From assembly GCA_017993835.1 (NCBI GenBank), contig JAGOLX010000016.1, positions 47,017 through 111,016 on the forward strand: DNA of 64,000 nucleotides. The letters run 5' to 3'. This document shows positions 16,607 to 25,232 of the stretch, one piece after another (within the stretch, counting starts at the first letter, position 1; each line of letters starts with the position of its first letter). The DNA comes from Phycisphaerae bacterium. GTDB taxonomy: Bacteria; Planctomycetota; Phycisphaerae; Sedimentisphaerales; Anaerobacaceae. The position numbers and the translations under genes are program-made. The notes below the pieces were generated by a model that had not been told where the DNA came from, did no database searches, and saw nothing but the letters and a program-made list of their open reading frames with translations.

Positions 16607-17755
16607 TCAATTCCTGTCGGCCAGGCCGTCGCAGGTGAAGCGGACCAGGACGATCCGCTCGTAGGGGCTGGCCCGTCCGGCCTCGAAGAGGCAGGCGGCG
16701 CCGCGGTCGGGCAAGGCGGCCAGGCAGGAGTAGGCGGACGGTCCCGCCCACAAGAGCCGGCTCGCCGGCCAGGTCTTGCCCTCGTCCTCGCTCATCCGGA
16801 CGGTCATATCGACTCGTTTGCCCGTGTGGGCGGGATTGGAGAAGAGGAGGCGGACGCTGCCGCCCGGCGTCGTGCATCGGATCAGACTCGCCTGGCAGAT
16901 CGGCTCGATGAGCGTCGGATCGTGTCGGACCGCAGACCAGGTCATCCCGCCGTCGGTGCTCGTGGCGACCGCCCGGCTGGTCTGGGACCGGTCATAGTTC
17001 CGCATGTTGATCAGGAGCGTGCCGTCCGAGAGTTCGACGACCTGGCATTCATTGACCGCCGGGCGGATCGCACCGCCCAGTCGCCAGGTCCGGCCGTAAT
17101 CGTCGCTGTAGATGACGTGTGAGCAGTAGCCGTCGGGGTCCTCGGGCAGCACGAGGCTGTGGTCGCACGGGATCACCAGACGACCTTTGAACGGGCCCTG
17201 CGTCAGTTGAATGCCGACGCCGGGGCCGGTGGCGTACCACCGCCACTCCGGGCGTTTTACGTCCGCGGTGATCTCCTGCGGCTTGGCCCAGGTCCGGCCG
17301 TCATCGGCGCTGTGGGTGACGAACACCCGGCGGGTGTCCTTGCCGGTGTTCTGCATGATCTGTCTTTCGGTGTCCTGGCCGAGGTTCCAGGTCACCAGGA
17401 GCCAGATCGTGCCGGTGGCCTGATCCACGACCGGGCAGGGGTTCCCACAGGTGTTCTGGCCGTCGTCCCAGACGATTCGCTGGGCGGACCATGTCCTGCC
17501 GGAGTCGGTGGACCGTTTCACGAGCAGGTCGATATCGCCTGCGTCGGATCGCCCGCCCTTGCGCCCTTCGCAGAAGGCCAGGAGCGTCCCGTCCCGCGTG
17601 ACCAGCAGGGCGGGAATCCGGTAAGTGTGATAGCCGTCGGTCCCGGCGACGAAGACCTCTGTCGATTGCAGACCGCCTCCAGGGTCCGCCGGCAGGGCCG
17701 CCCAGCAGAGGGAGATGGCGAATATGCGGATCATGGCGCCTGTAGCGACTATCAC
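16607..17755 (-). CDS. Secreted exo-sialidase-like BNR-repeat protein
   Basis: A 382-residue six-bladed propeller protein. The FRIP-type motif is [12 protein letters not shown] near 44, and at least five Asp-boxes follow ([40 protein letters not shown]). Sialidases cleave terminal sialic acids from glycans; many planctomycete members may act on other sugars. GTG 17755 overlaps the upstream stop and has GAGGAG eight bases before it; ATG 17734 would give a cleaner signal peptide ([20 protein letters not shown]). The overlap implies translational coupling with the zinc-finger gene. Confidence 0.85.
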   Translation of the reverse strand: MIVATGAMIRIFAISLCWAALPADPGGGLQSTEVFVAGTDGYHTYRIPALLVTRDGTLLAFCEGRKGGRSDAGDIDLLVKRSTDSGRTWSAQRIVWDDGQNTCGNPCPVVDQATGTIWLLVTWNLGQDTERQIMQNTGKDTRRVFVTHSADDGRTWAKPQEITADVKRPEWRWYATGPGVGIQLTQGPFKGRLVIPCDHSLVLPEDPDGYCSHVIYSDDYGRTWRLGGAIRPAVNECQVVELSDGTLLINMRNYDRSQTSRAVATSTDGGMTWSAVRHDPTLIEPICQASLIRCTTPGGSVRLLFSNPAHTGKRVDMTVRMSEDEGKTWPASRLLWAGPSAYSCLAALPDRGAACLFEAGRASPYERIVLVRFTCDGLADRN

Positions 17756-18171
17756 GACTGCGTCTCCTCGGCTGCGTTTCCGGCGTTCTGGCCGAACATG
17801 TCGGCCAGCAGGCGTTGGATGGGGCTGTCCTGATCCAGTCGGCCCCGGGTCAAGACCTCCTTGAGTTCACCACGGTCGAACCACAGGCCGTGGTCCCGTC
17901 GGCATTGGTCGATCCTCAGGGGCGGTTCCGCAGATCCAACGACGACCTTCGCCATTTTCTTGTCGCAGATCGGGCATCTTCGCGGCTGTTCGTCCGTCGC
18001 CGGCGCCTCGCGAAACGAGCCCAGGAGCTGTCTGGCCTTCTCCGGAGCGTCCATGAGCAGCTCCAATTCGCCGCCGTCGAGCCAGATCCCGCCGCAGTGA
18101 ACGCAATGGTCGATCTCCACGTCAGCCAACTCCAGGGTAATCATGGCTTTCTTGCACGCGGGACAATCCAT
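17752..18171 (-). CDS. Double TFIIB-type zinc-finger protein
   Basis: A 139-residue soluble protein with two zf-TFIIB modules: [12 protein letters not shown] with [14 protein letters not shown] at about 3-40, and [11 protein letters not shown] followed by [15 protein letters not shown] at about 72-110. In the second module a CxxxxHGLW arrangement replaces the usual CxxCxG(I/V)W. ATG 18171 is chosen because the domain starts there and GGAG lies upstream. These proteins are widespread and poorly characterised. It overlaps the sialidase start by 4 bp. Confidence 0.85.
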   Translation of the reverse strand: MDCPACKKAMITLELADVEIDHCVHCGGIWLDGGELELLMDAPEKARQLLGSFREAPATDEQPRRCPICDKKMAKVVVGSAEPPLRIDQCRRDHGLWFDRGELKEVLTRGRLDQDSPIQRLLADMFGQNAGNAAEETQS

Positions 18172-18636
18172 ATCAAGGGCTCCAAGTCTAGGCGTCGCTC
18201 TACTATATGCCACCATTTACATCGGCCTGTCAGTCGTTGTTCCATCATACCAGATCCGCCACACCGGGACTACATGCCAGGGGCTACGCAGATAGACGTG
18301 TGGACCCGTGTGAAATTCATGAAACGCCTCCATGCAAAAAATTTTTTACGTGTTGCCTTTTTCTCATCAACATCGCCCTCCTGAGAACCGCCATTAGTAT
18401 AGACTGACCCCTGTGAGGGTGGCCTGTGGGTATGGTGAAGACGCAGGAGAGCGGGTGGACTGCGTCTTCGCCCTTGTATTGCCCCATGGTCGTCGTGACC
18501 CAGGGTCGCACGGCGGGGAGGCTGAGGGTGCCCCGTTCATCTCCGCAGGCGCTGTGCCACTTCCTTCTGCCTCTTGCTGGCGCAAGGCTCCCGTGTTATC
18601 CTGTTGAGATTCGTTCATCCATGGAACAGGGTCCAC
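18172..18636. other. Intergenic stretch with an AT-rich patch
   Basis: No standard-size gene. An AT-rich patch (AAAAAATTTTTT near 18335) lies in two very short minus-strand frames (18317-18373 and 18270-18320) that each have a Shine-Dalgarno-like site and overlap as ATGA. They are discussed as a finding. Confidence 0.4.
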
Positions 18637-19437
18637 ATGCGCCGAATCGTGGATTTTCACACGCACGCCTTTCCCGACGCCTTGGCGGCTCGCGCCATGA
18701 AGGCCCTCGTCGCGGAGGTGCCGGGGATTCCGGCCTACCTCGACGGAACGGTAGGGGACCTGGTTCGCTCGATGGATCGGGCCGGCATCGAGAAGAGCGT
18801 GGTCTGCTGCATCGCGACGAAGCCCGAGCAATTCGAGCCGATCCTCCGCTGGTGCGAACACATTCGTTCAGACCGGCTCATTCCTTTCCCGTCGGTCCAC
18901 CCGGCGGACCCCATGGTCTCCGATCACATTCGTCGTATCCGGCAGGAAGGGTTCCTGGGCATCAAGTTGCATCCCTACTATCAGGATTTCTTCGCGGATG
19001 AGGGCCGGATGCAACCTTTGTACGAGGCGGTCGATTCCTCGGGCCTGCTCCTCGTGATGCATACCGGTTACGATGTCGCCTTTCCGCGAGTCCGCAGGGC
19101 CGATCCGGCCAGCATTCTGAGGGTCAAGGAGCGATTCGCGGGCCTCAGGCTCGTTGCCACGCACCTAGGCGCATGGCAGCAATGGGACGAGGCGTGCGAA
19201 CAGCTTATCGGACGCGAGATCCCGATGGAGATCTCGTTTGCCTTGGACGAGCTGGATGTCGAGCGGGCCCGGTCCATGATCCTGGGACATCCGGACGGCC
19301 ATGTGCTGTTCGGGACGGACTCGCCCTGGACGGACCAGGGACAGACGCTGGCCCTGTTGGAGAGGTTGCGGTTGCCCGACGAGAAACTCGATGCCATTCT
19401 GGGAGGCAACGCGCTGTCGCTGCTCGGGCTCCCCTGA
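18637..19437 (+). CDS. Amidohydrolase-2-type TIM-barrel metal hydrolase or decarboxylase
   Basis: A 266-residue cytoplasmic protein starting at ATG 18637 (MRRIVDFHTHAFPDALAARA). The metal motifs appear in order: DFHTHAFPD at the first strand, GIKLHPYYQDFF, LLVMHTGYDV, LVATHLGAWQQW and the closing VLFGTDSPWTDQGQT with the conserved Asp. The family includes decarboxylases such as ACMSD and lactone hydrolases; the substrate cannot be read from sequence. It is a single gene on the plus strand, followed by a 236-bp gap before the porin. Confidence 0.85.
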   Translation: MRRIVDFHTHAFPDALAARAMKALVAEVPGIPAYLDGTVGDLVRSMDRAGIEKSVVCCIATKPEQFEPILRWCEHIRSDRLIPFPSVHPADPMVSDHIRRIRQEGFLGIKLHPYYQDFFADEGRMQPLYEAVDSSGLLLVMHTGYDVAFPRVRRADPASILRVKERFAGLRLVATHLGAWQQWDEACEQLIGREIPMEISFALDELDVERARSMILGHPDGHVLFGTDSPWTDQGQTLALLERLRLPDEKLDAILGGNALSLLGLP

Positions 19438-19673
19438 CGGATGGGACGGACCCGGCGCGTGTCATCAAGCAAAATTTACAGGATTGTCCGAGAAGGTGCT
19501 TTCTTTTTGTACTGATCTGAGGCATGATAAGTCGATTATCAATGAAGACCTTCGATCCAGGTATTGTGGCGACACATAAGGAAGGCCGAGGTGCGCATGA
19601 ATCAGGTGTCCGGATCGTGGGGCGACCTCGGTCGCTGGCATCAAGTTAGTCCGGGAGGTTAAAGGAGAGACAA

Positions 19674-21185
19674 ATGAAGCACAGAGTGTGGAAGGCCGGG
19701 TTGTTGATGGTGGCATTGACGGGCATCGCCGGCTCGACCGTCTTCGCTGCCGCCGGGACGGGAACAACAAGTCAGAAGCCGGCAGTTGCCCCCGCGGCGC
19801 CGGCGCCTCCGGCCGCGCCTGCGGCCCCGGAACACAAGGAGTTGTTCTTTCCGGAGTTCTGGAAGGCGTTCCACAATCCGACGTCCTGGTTGAGCATGGG
19901 CATGGATCTGCGCGTCCGAGTCGAGTACGGGGAGAACTTCATGACCCTGAATGACAACCCCGGCGTCGCCAACGAGCGAGAGTACTGGCGGTATCGCCCG
20001 CGCTGGTGGACGAAGTCCAAGATTGGGGAGGATATCACCTTCAACACGCGTCTGACCTGGGAGTTCCGGACGTGGGACGAGGGGGGGGCTGCCGCCCCGG
20101 CCGGCGACGGCCAGAACTTCGAGCCCGACGAGGCCCTGTTCGACTGGTTCAACATCAAAGCCAATAACGTGGCCGGTCTGCCGTTGACCATGACCATCGG
20201 TCGGCAGGACATCATGATGGGAGTCGGCTGGCTGGTCATGGATGGGACGCCGCTGGATGGCTCGCGGACCATGTACATGGACGCCGCACGGGCCACGTAC
20301 GACTGGGCCGATGCCAGCAGCAAGATCGACCTTGTCTACGTCAGGCAGACAGCGGAGTCGGATCATTGGCTGGAACCGATCGACGATGAGAACCGCGCCG
20401 TGACCGAGCAGGACGAGCATGGAGCTATCCTCTATGTGACCAACACGTCGTTCAAGCCGATGCAATTGGAGGGATTCCTGATCTACAGGAACGACAATCC
20501 CGTGGAGCACTCGCTGGAGAACCCGATGCCCGGGGCATGGACGCGAAAAGCCGAGATCTTCACCCTCGGCGGGGGATTCTCGGGTCTCGCAGGGGACCAC
20601 TGGAAGTATCGGGCCGAGGGAGCTATTCAGACGGGTGAGAAGTCAGATATCACGTCCGATCTGAGTACCGGAGAGATGCAGGATATGGAGGCTTACGGCG
20701 CCCTGGCGACTCTGGAGTACCTGTTCAAGGATTCGCACGCGAACGCGACCCACATCACCTATGAGTACGCTTCCGGGGACGATCCGGACACCGAGGACAA
20801 CGAGCAGTTTGACCTGCTCTGGGGCGAATGGCCGCGATGGAGCGAGCTGTTGATCTACACGTCCTCCTACGAGACCACCCCCGCAGAGCTCACGAACCTC
20901 CATCGGCTGAACGTCGGGCACAAGTTCGACCTCACCAAGCAGTGGACGCTGACCGCGGACTACCATGCCCTGTGGGCGGATGAGACGGGCAGCTCGTCGC
21001 GATATGATATCTCGGACGACGACAAGTTCCGTGGTCATCTGATCACCGCGTGGGCCAAGTTCAAATTCAGCAGCCAGTTGTACGGCCATCTGCTGGGCGA
21101 GTACTTCATCCCAGGTGACTACTACGAGAAGTCGACCAACGACGAGGCGTTCTTCCTCCGCTTCAACGTCGAGTACATCTTCTGA
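19674..21185 (+). CDS. Alginate-export-type outer membrane porin
   Basis: A 503-residue beta-barrel protein. The signal peptide (AGLLMVALTGIAGSTVFAAA) is followed by a low-complexity Ala/Pro linker (AVAPAAPAPPAAPAAP) and then AlgE-like barrel strands (SWLSMGMDLRVRVEYGENF, FNTRLTWEFRTWDE, LTMTIGRQDIMMGVGWLVM) ending in an aromatic residue (RFNVEYIF), as outer-membrane proteins do. The family moves anionic polysaccharides or other solutes across the outer membrane. ATG 19674 has AAAGGAGAG directly upstream. It precedes the ior cluster by 93 bp that contain a GC-rich hairpin and a promoter. Confidence 0.85.
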   Translation: MKHRVWKAGLLMVALTGIAGSTVFAAAGTGTTSQKPAVAPAAPAPPAAPAAPEHKELFFPEFWKAFHNPTSWLSMGMDLRVRVEYGENFMTLNDNPGVANEREYWRYRPRWWTKSKIGEDITFNTRLTWEFRTWDEGGAAAPAGDGQNFEPDEALFDWFNIKANNVAGLPLTMTIGRQDIMMGVGWLVMDGTPLDGSRTMYMDAARATYDWADASSKIDLVYVRQTAESDHWLEPIDDENRAVTEQDEHGAILYVTNTSFKPMQLEGFLIYRNDNPVEHSLENPMPGAWTRKAEIFTLGGGFSGLAGDHWKYRAEGAIQTGEKSDITSDLSTGEMQDMEAYGALATLEYLFKDSHANATHITYEYASGDDPDTEDNEQFDLLWGEWPRWSELLIYTSSYETTPAELTNLHRLNVGHKFDLTKQWTLTADYHALWADETGSSSRYDISDDDKFRGHLITAWAKFKFSSQLYGHLLGEYFIPGDYYEKSTNDEAFFLRFNVEYIF

Positions 21186-21218
21186 TGCAGGCGACTTGTT
21201 CATCTCAGTGACAGCAGA

Positions 21219-21261
21219 GCGGTTCGCCGGCGGGTTTCTCTTGAGTCCGCCGGCGAATCGC
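21219..21261. repeat. GC-rich hairpin in front of iorA
   Basis: GCGGTTCGCCGGCGG and CCGCCGGCGAATCGC pair over 15 bp with one mismatch and a 13-nt loop. The right arm lies between the -35 and -10 boxes of the putative iorA promoter, so it could act as an operator or simply end porin transcription. Confidence 0.6.
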
Positions 21262-21269
21262 CTTATAAT
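21241..21269 (+). promoter_or_regulatory. Sigma-70-type promoter of iorA
   Basis: TTGAGT (21241-21246), a 17-bp spacer, then TATAAT (21264-21269). The start site would fall at about 21276, only a few bases before the ATG at 21279, implying an almost leaderless message. Confidence 0.5.
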
Positions 21270-21278
21270 CAGGGTCCT

Positions 21279-22826
21279 ATGGCTAAGAAAAGTGCGCTCA
21301 ATCAGGCGTTGTTGTCCGGAGACGAGGCTCTGGCTCGAGGAGCGTATGAAGCGGGTCTGAGTGTCGCCTGCGCGTACCCGGGGACTCCTTCGACGGAGAT
21401 CCTGGAGACTCTGGCCGGGTTTCCGGAGATCGACGCCCAGTGGTCGGTGAATGAGAAGGTGGCGTTCGAGGTGGCCCTGGGGGCCGCGACGGCGGGGGTT
21501 CGCAGCCTGTTCGCCTGCAAGCACGTCGGGCTCAACGTCGCGATGGACCCGCTCATGACCGCCTCCTACACAGGCGTCCTGGCGGGCTTCGTCATCGTCG
21601 TCTGCGACGACCCCGGCATGCACTCGTCCCAGAATGAGCAGGACACGCGATGGGTGTCTCTCTACTCCAAGATGCCCATGCTCGAGCCCTCCAGTCCCGC
21701 GGAGGCGAAGGAGTTCGTGAAAGAGGCGTTCGCAATGAGCGAGCGGTTCGACACGCCCGTAATCTTGCGGATGACCACGCGAGTCGCCCATACGAAGGAG
21801 AACGTGACGGTGGGCGAGCGGCAGGTCCCCGAGCGGCCGGCCTTCGAGCGGAACGCGGCCAAGTACGTCATGGTTCCCGGCCACGCCTACCAGCGTCACA
21901 TTCTCGTCGAACAGCGCCTCGTCAAGCTCCAGGCCCTGGTGGAGCGGACCCGCCTGAACCGCGTCGAAAAGGGCGACGGCAAGATCGGATTCATCACGTC
22001 CGGCATCAGCTACCAGTACCTGAAAGAGAACTATCCCGATGCCTCGTACCTGAAGCTCGGGATGAGCTATCCGTTCTGTGACGACAAGATCCGTGCGTTC
22101 GCCAAGAGCGTCAAGAAGCTCGTCGTCGTCGAGGAGCTGGACCCCTTCATCGAGGATCACGTCAGGGCGCTTGGCGTCAAGGTCGTCGCCAAGGACCCGT
22201 CGTTCCGGATCGGGGAACTGACGCCGGAACTGATTCCCGATGTTGTGGCCGGCAGAGTCAAGGTGGAGCAGAAGGTCGCGAAACGCAAACCCCGCCTGTG
22301 TCCGGAGTGTCCGCATTGGGCATCGTTCGCGGCGCTCAAGAAGATCGACGCCTACGTCGCGGGCGATATAGGCTGCTACACGCTGGCCTGCCTGCCGCCC
22401 ATGTCGGCGTTGCACTCGTGCCTGTGCATGGGCGCGGGCGTCACGTTCCACGAGGGCTGGCGCAAGGGCTCGCCAGGCAAATGCATCGTCGGCGTGGTCG
22501 GGGATTCGACCTTCGTCCATTCCGGCATCACGGGACTGATCAACGCCGCGTACAACAAGACCAAGGGCGTCATCATCATCCTGGACAACTCGACGACTGC
22601 CATGACCGGCGGCCAGCAGCACCCGGCCACCGGCCTGACCATCCGCAACGAGCCGACCAAGAAGCTGATCCTGGAGGACTTGTGCCGGGCCTGCGGCGCC
22701 GACAACGTCGACGTCGTCGATCCGAAGAACATGGTGGGGTTCCGGACGATCCTCGAAAAGCGAGTCCACGAGGACGCCTTATCGGTGATCATCGCCCGAC
22801 ATCCGTGCAAGTTGCTCAGAAGGTAG
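21279..22826 (+). CDS. iorA: Indolepyruvate:ferredoxin oxidoreductase, alpha subunit
   Basis: A 515-residue protein with the pyrimidine-binding half (ACAYPGTPSTEILETLAGFP, QWSVNEKVAFEVALGAATAG) and a TPP-binding half with the GDS motif (GVVGDSTFVHSGITGLINAA and LDNSTTAMTGGQQHP). IorAB oxidatively decarboxylates aryl-pyruvates from aromatic amino acids to aryl-acetyl-CoA, reducing ferredoxin. Usual IorA subunits are about 590-650 residues and end in a two-cluster ferredoxin domain; this one stops just after IIARHPCKLLRR and lacks it. A palindromic element starts about 15 bp after the stop. It heads the iorA-iorB-paaK-ACT-paaK-ACT run. Confidence 0.9.
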   Translation: MAKKSALNQALLSGDEALARGAYEAGLSVACAYPGTPSTEILETLAGFPEIDAQWSVNEKVAFEVALGAATAGVRSLFACKHVGLNVAMDPLMTASYTGVLAGFVIVVCDDPGMHSSQNEQDTRWVSLYSKMPMLEPSSPAEAKEFVKEAFAMSERFDTPVILRMTTRVAHTKENVTVGERQVPERPAFERNAAKYVMVPGHAYQRHILVEQRLVKLQALVERTRLNRVEKGDGKIGFITSGISYQYLKENYPDASYLKLGMSYPFCDDKIRAFAKSVKKLVVVEELDPFIEDHVRALGVKVVAKDPSFRIGELTPELIPDVVAGRVKVEQKVAKRKPRLCPECPHWASFAALKKIDAYVAGDIGCYTLACLPPMSALHSCLCMGAGVTFHEGWRKGSPGKCIVGVVGDSTFVHSGITGLINAAYNKTKGVIIILDNSTTAMTGGQQHPATGLTIRNEPTKKLILEDLCRACGADNVDVVDPKNMVGFRTILEKRVHEDALSVIIARHPCKLLRR

Positions 22827-22840
22827 TACTCAGGAGAAAA

Positions 22841-22993
22841 CCCGAAACTCGAAGCACGAAATGCGAAACAAGCACCAATGACCAAAATCAGAAATTCAAA
22901 ACAGCGTGGCGGGTCGTGTGGCGGGTTTGGGTCATTTGAGTTTTGGCTCTCTGGATTTGTTTTGGATTTCGATATTCAGATTTCGAGTTTCTG
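22841..22993. repeat. Long palindromic intergenic element between iorA and iorB
   Basis: An imperfect inverted repeat of about 150 bp. The left arm starts CGAAACTCGAAGCACGAAAT and the right arm ends GATTTCGAGTTTCTG; inner words such as CAATGACCAAAATCAG and AATTCAAAAC are mirrored by GGGTCATTTGAGTTTTGGCT. It is AT-rich compared with its surroundings and made of reiterated short words. Confidence 0.75.
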
Positions 22994-23007
22994 ACACAGA
23001 GACACCC

Positions 23008-23493
23008 ATGAAGGACAAAGTCTACAGCATCACGTTCGGCGGCATCGGAGGCCAGGGCGTCCTGAAGGCGTCGGAGATCTGCAGTTGGGCGGCGGTGTTC
23101 GCCGGATACCATGTGAAGAAGTCCGAGGTTCACGGCATGGCCCAGCGCGGCGGTTCCGTCGAGTCGCACGTCCGGTTCGGCAAGCGGGTGTACTCGCCCC
23201 TGGTCCCGACCGGCGGCGCGGATTTCCTCCTCTGTTTCCACCAGGAGGAGCAGTCCAGGCTCAGCGCATTCCTCAAGAAGGACGGGGTCGATCTCAGCGA
23301 GTACGTCGAGAAGGCCGGGCAGGCCATCGAGAACCCGCGAGGCCTCAATACGTGCCTCGTCGGCGTGCTGTCCGCGAGGCTGCCGATCCAGGAAGAGCAC
23401 TGGATGAAGGCCATCGAGACGGTGTTCAAGAGCAAAGGCGTCGAAGAGAACAAGAAGATATTCCTGGATGGAAGGAAGATGGGTCAATCATGA
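23008..23493 (+). CDS. iorB: Indolepyruvate:ferredoxin oxidoreductase, beta subunit
   Basis: A 161-residue gamma/beta-type subunit of 2-oxoacid oxidoreductases, starting at ATG 23008 just after the palindromic element. The typical opening ITFGGIGGQGVLKASEICSW and the CoA-linked motif SEVHGMAQRGGSVESHVRFG are present. It is somewhat shorter than the common 190-200 residues. Together with IorA it would form the catalytic pair. Its stop overlaps the ATG of the first paaK (ATGA), so these two are translationally coupled. Confidence 0.9.
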   Translation: MKDKVYSITFGGIGGQGVLKASEICSWAAVFAGYHVKKSEVHGMAQRGGSVESHVRFGKRVYSPLVPTGGADFLLCFHQEEQSRLSAFLKKDGVDLSEYVEKAGQAIENPRGLNTCLVGVLSARLPIQEEHWMKAIETVFKSKGVEENKKIFLDGRKMGQS

Positions 23494-24791
23494 TCTGGAA
23501 AGAGAAGGTCGAGTGTGCGGCCCCTGCGGATCTCAAGGCACTGCAGTCGGAGTATCTCAGGAAGCTGATTCCCTACATCTACAACAACTGTCCCGTCTAC
23601 CGGCGGAAGATCGACGCGGCGGGGGTCAAGCCGGACCAGATCAAGTCCATTGACGACATCCAGAGACTCCCCGTCACGACGAAGGAGGACATGCGGGACA
23701 ACTACCCGTACGGTCTGTTCTCCGCGCCGCAGGACCGGATCGCGGAGATCCACGTCTCCAGCGGCACGACCGGCAACCCGACACTCGTGGGCTACACGAA
23801 GGACGACCTCCATCTCTGGGGCGACGTGATGGCCCGCGCGTTCTGCTGCGCCGGCGCGGAGCCGGGCGACACGATCCAGATCGCCTATGGCTACGGCCTG
23901 TTCACCGGCGGCCTGGGCTCCCACTACGGCGCCCTGGAGTTGGGACTTCGCATCCTGCCGACCTCGTCCGGCCAGACCGCCCGCCAGCTCAAGCTCATGC
24001 AGGACTTCAAACCGAAGATCATCGCCTGCACGCCCAGTTACGCCCTGTACATGGCCGAGGAGGCCAAGACGCTGGGCATCGACCCGGCCCAGGGCAACTG
24101 GAAGATCGGGGTCTTCGGGGCCGAGCCCTGGAGCGACGCGATGCGTCACGAGATCGAGACCATCTGGAACATGCTTGCGACGGACATCTACGGCCTGTCA
24201 GAGATCATCGGTCCCGGTGTGGCCCAGGAATGCCACCACAAGGACGGCCTGCACGTTTTCAGCGACGTGTTCTACCCCGAGATTCTCGATCCGACGACCC
24301 GGGAGCGAGTCCCCGACGGCGCCGACGGCGAGCTGGTCATCACGACGCTGACCAAGCAGGGGATCCCGCTGATCCGGTACGGCACGCGGGACATCGTCAG
24401 CATGCGTCAGGAGAAGTGCCGGTGCGGACGGACGAGCCCGCGGATCAGCAAGATCAAGGGCCGGACCGACGACATGATCGTCGTTCGCGGGATCAACGTC
24501 TTCCCGTCGCAGATCGAGCACGTGCTCGTCGGGATCGAGGGCACGCAGCCGTACTACCAGATCGTTGTGGACCGCCAAGCGCACAAGCTCGACGAGGTCG
24601 AGGTTCAGGTCGAGGTCGAGCAGCGGTTCTTCTCCGATGAGATCAAACAGCTCAACGTGATTCGCGACAAGATTCGAAAGGAAATCGAGAACGTCCTTTC
24701 GATCGGCGTCAAGGTGACGCTCGTCGAGCCCAAGACCATCGCACGAAGCGAAGGCAAGGCCAAGCGAATCGTGGACAAGCGGAAACTGTAG
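23490..24791 (+). CDS. paaK: Phenylacetate-CoA ligase, first copy
   Basis: A 433-residue AMP-forming aryl-CoA ligase. AMP-binding motifs: EIHVSSGTTGNPTLVGYTKD near 93, DIYGLSEIIGPGVAQEC near 235 and IRYGTRDIVS near 295, with a Cys-rich loop CRCGRTSPRISKIKGRTDDM and the C-terminal Lys region (EGKAKRIVDKRKL). Length fits PaaK. It converts aryl acids to CoA thioesters at the cost of ATP; next to iorAB it could instead support arylacetate recycling or reverse 2-oxoacid synthesis. ATG 23490 overlaps the iorB stop. Confidence 0.92.
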   Translation: MIWKEKVECAAPADLKALQSEYLRKLIPYIYNNCPVYRRKIDAAGVKPDQIKSIDDIQRLPVTTKEDMRDNYPYGLFSAPQDRIAEIHVSSGTTGNPTLVGYTKDDLHLWGDVMARAFCCAGAEPGDTIQIAYGYGLFTGGLGSHYGALELGLRILPTSSGQTARQLKLMQDFKPKIIACTPSYALYMAEEAKTLGIDPAQGNWKIGVFGAEPWSDAMRHEIETIWNMLATDIYGLSEIIGPGVAQECHHKDGLHVFSDVFYPEILDPTTRERVPDGADGELVITTLTKQGIPLIRYGTRDIVSMRQEKCRCGRTSPRISKIKGRTDDMIVVRGINVFPSQIEHVLVGIEGTQPYYQIVVDRQAHKLDEVEVQVEVEQRFFSDEIKQLNVIRDKIRKEIENVLSIGVKVTLVEPKTIARSEGKAKRIVDKRKL

Positions 24792-24800
24792 GGGTTGCCT

Positions 24801-25232
24801 ATGAAGATCACACAGATATCGGTGTTTCTGGAGAACCGCAAGGGCAGGCTGTACGACGTGTGTTCGCTCCTGGGCAGCCAGGGCGTGAACATCCGCGCGT
24901 TGACGGTGGCCGAAACGGAGAGCTTCGGCGTCCTGCGGATCGTCGTGGACCACAGCGACGTCGCGATCAAGCTGCTGCGGGACAACCAGTTCGTCGCGAA
25001 CTTCACGGATGTGGTGGCGATCGAGGTCCCGGACAAGCCGGGCGGTCTCGCGTCCATCCTCAAGCTTCTGTCCGAGAACGATGTCAACATCGAGTACATG
25101 TACGGATTCGTCGAAAAGTTCAGCGACAAGGCCCTGCTGGTGATGCGGTTCGAGGACACCGACTTCGCCCAGCAGGTCCTCGCCAAGCAGCACATCCGCG
25201 TCGTCACGGAGAAAGACATCGAGGGTCTTTGA
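24801..25232 (+). CDS. Tandem ACT-domain protein, first copy
   Basis: A 143-residue protein made of two ACT domains: ITQISVFLENRKGRLYDVCS at 3-70 and VVAIEVPDKPGGLASILKLL at 74-140. ATG 24801 lies 7 bp after AGGGG. ACT domains bind amino acids and regulate enzymes; free-standing tandem ACT proteins beside iorAB and paaK are known in other anaerobes, but their role is not established. A regulator of the neighbouring ligase or oxidoreductase sensing aromatic amino acids is inference. Its stop overlaps the next paaK start. Confidence 0.9.
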   Translation: MKITQISVFLENRKGRLYDVCSLLGSQGVNIRALTVAETESFGVLRIVVDHSDVAIKLLRDNQFVANFTDVVAIEVPDKPGGLASILKLLSENDVNIEYMYGFVEKFSDKALLVMRFEDTDFAQQVLAKQHIRVVTEKDIEGL

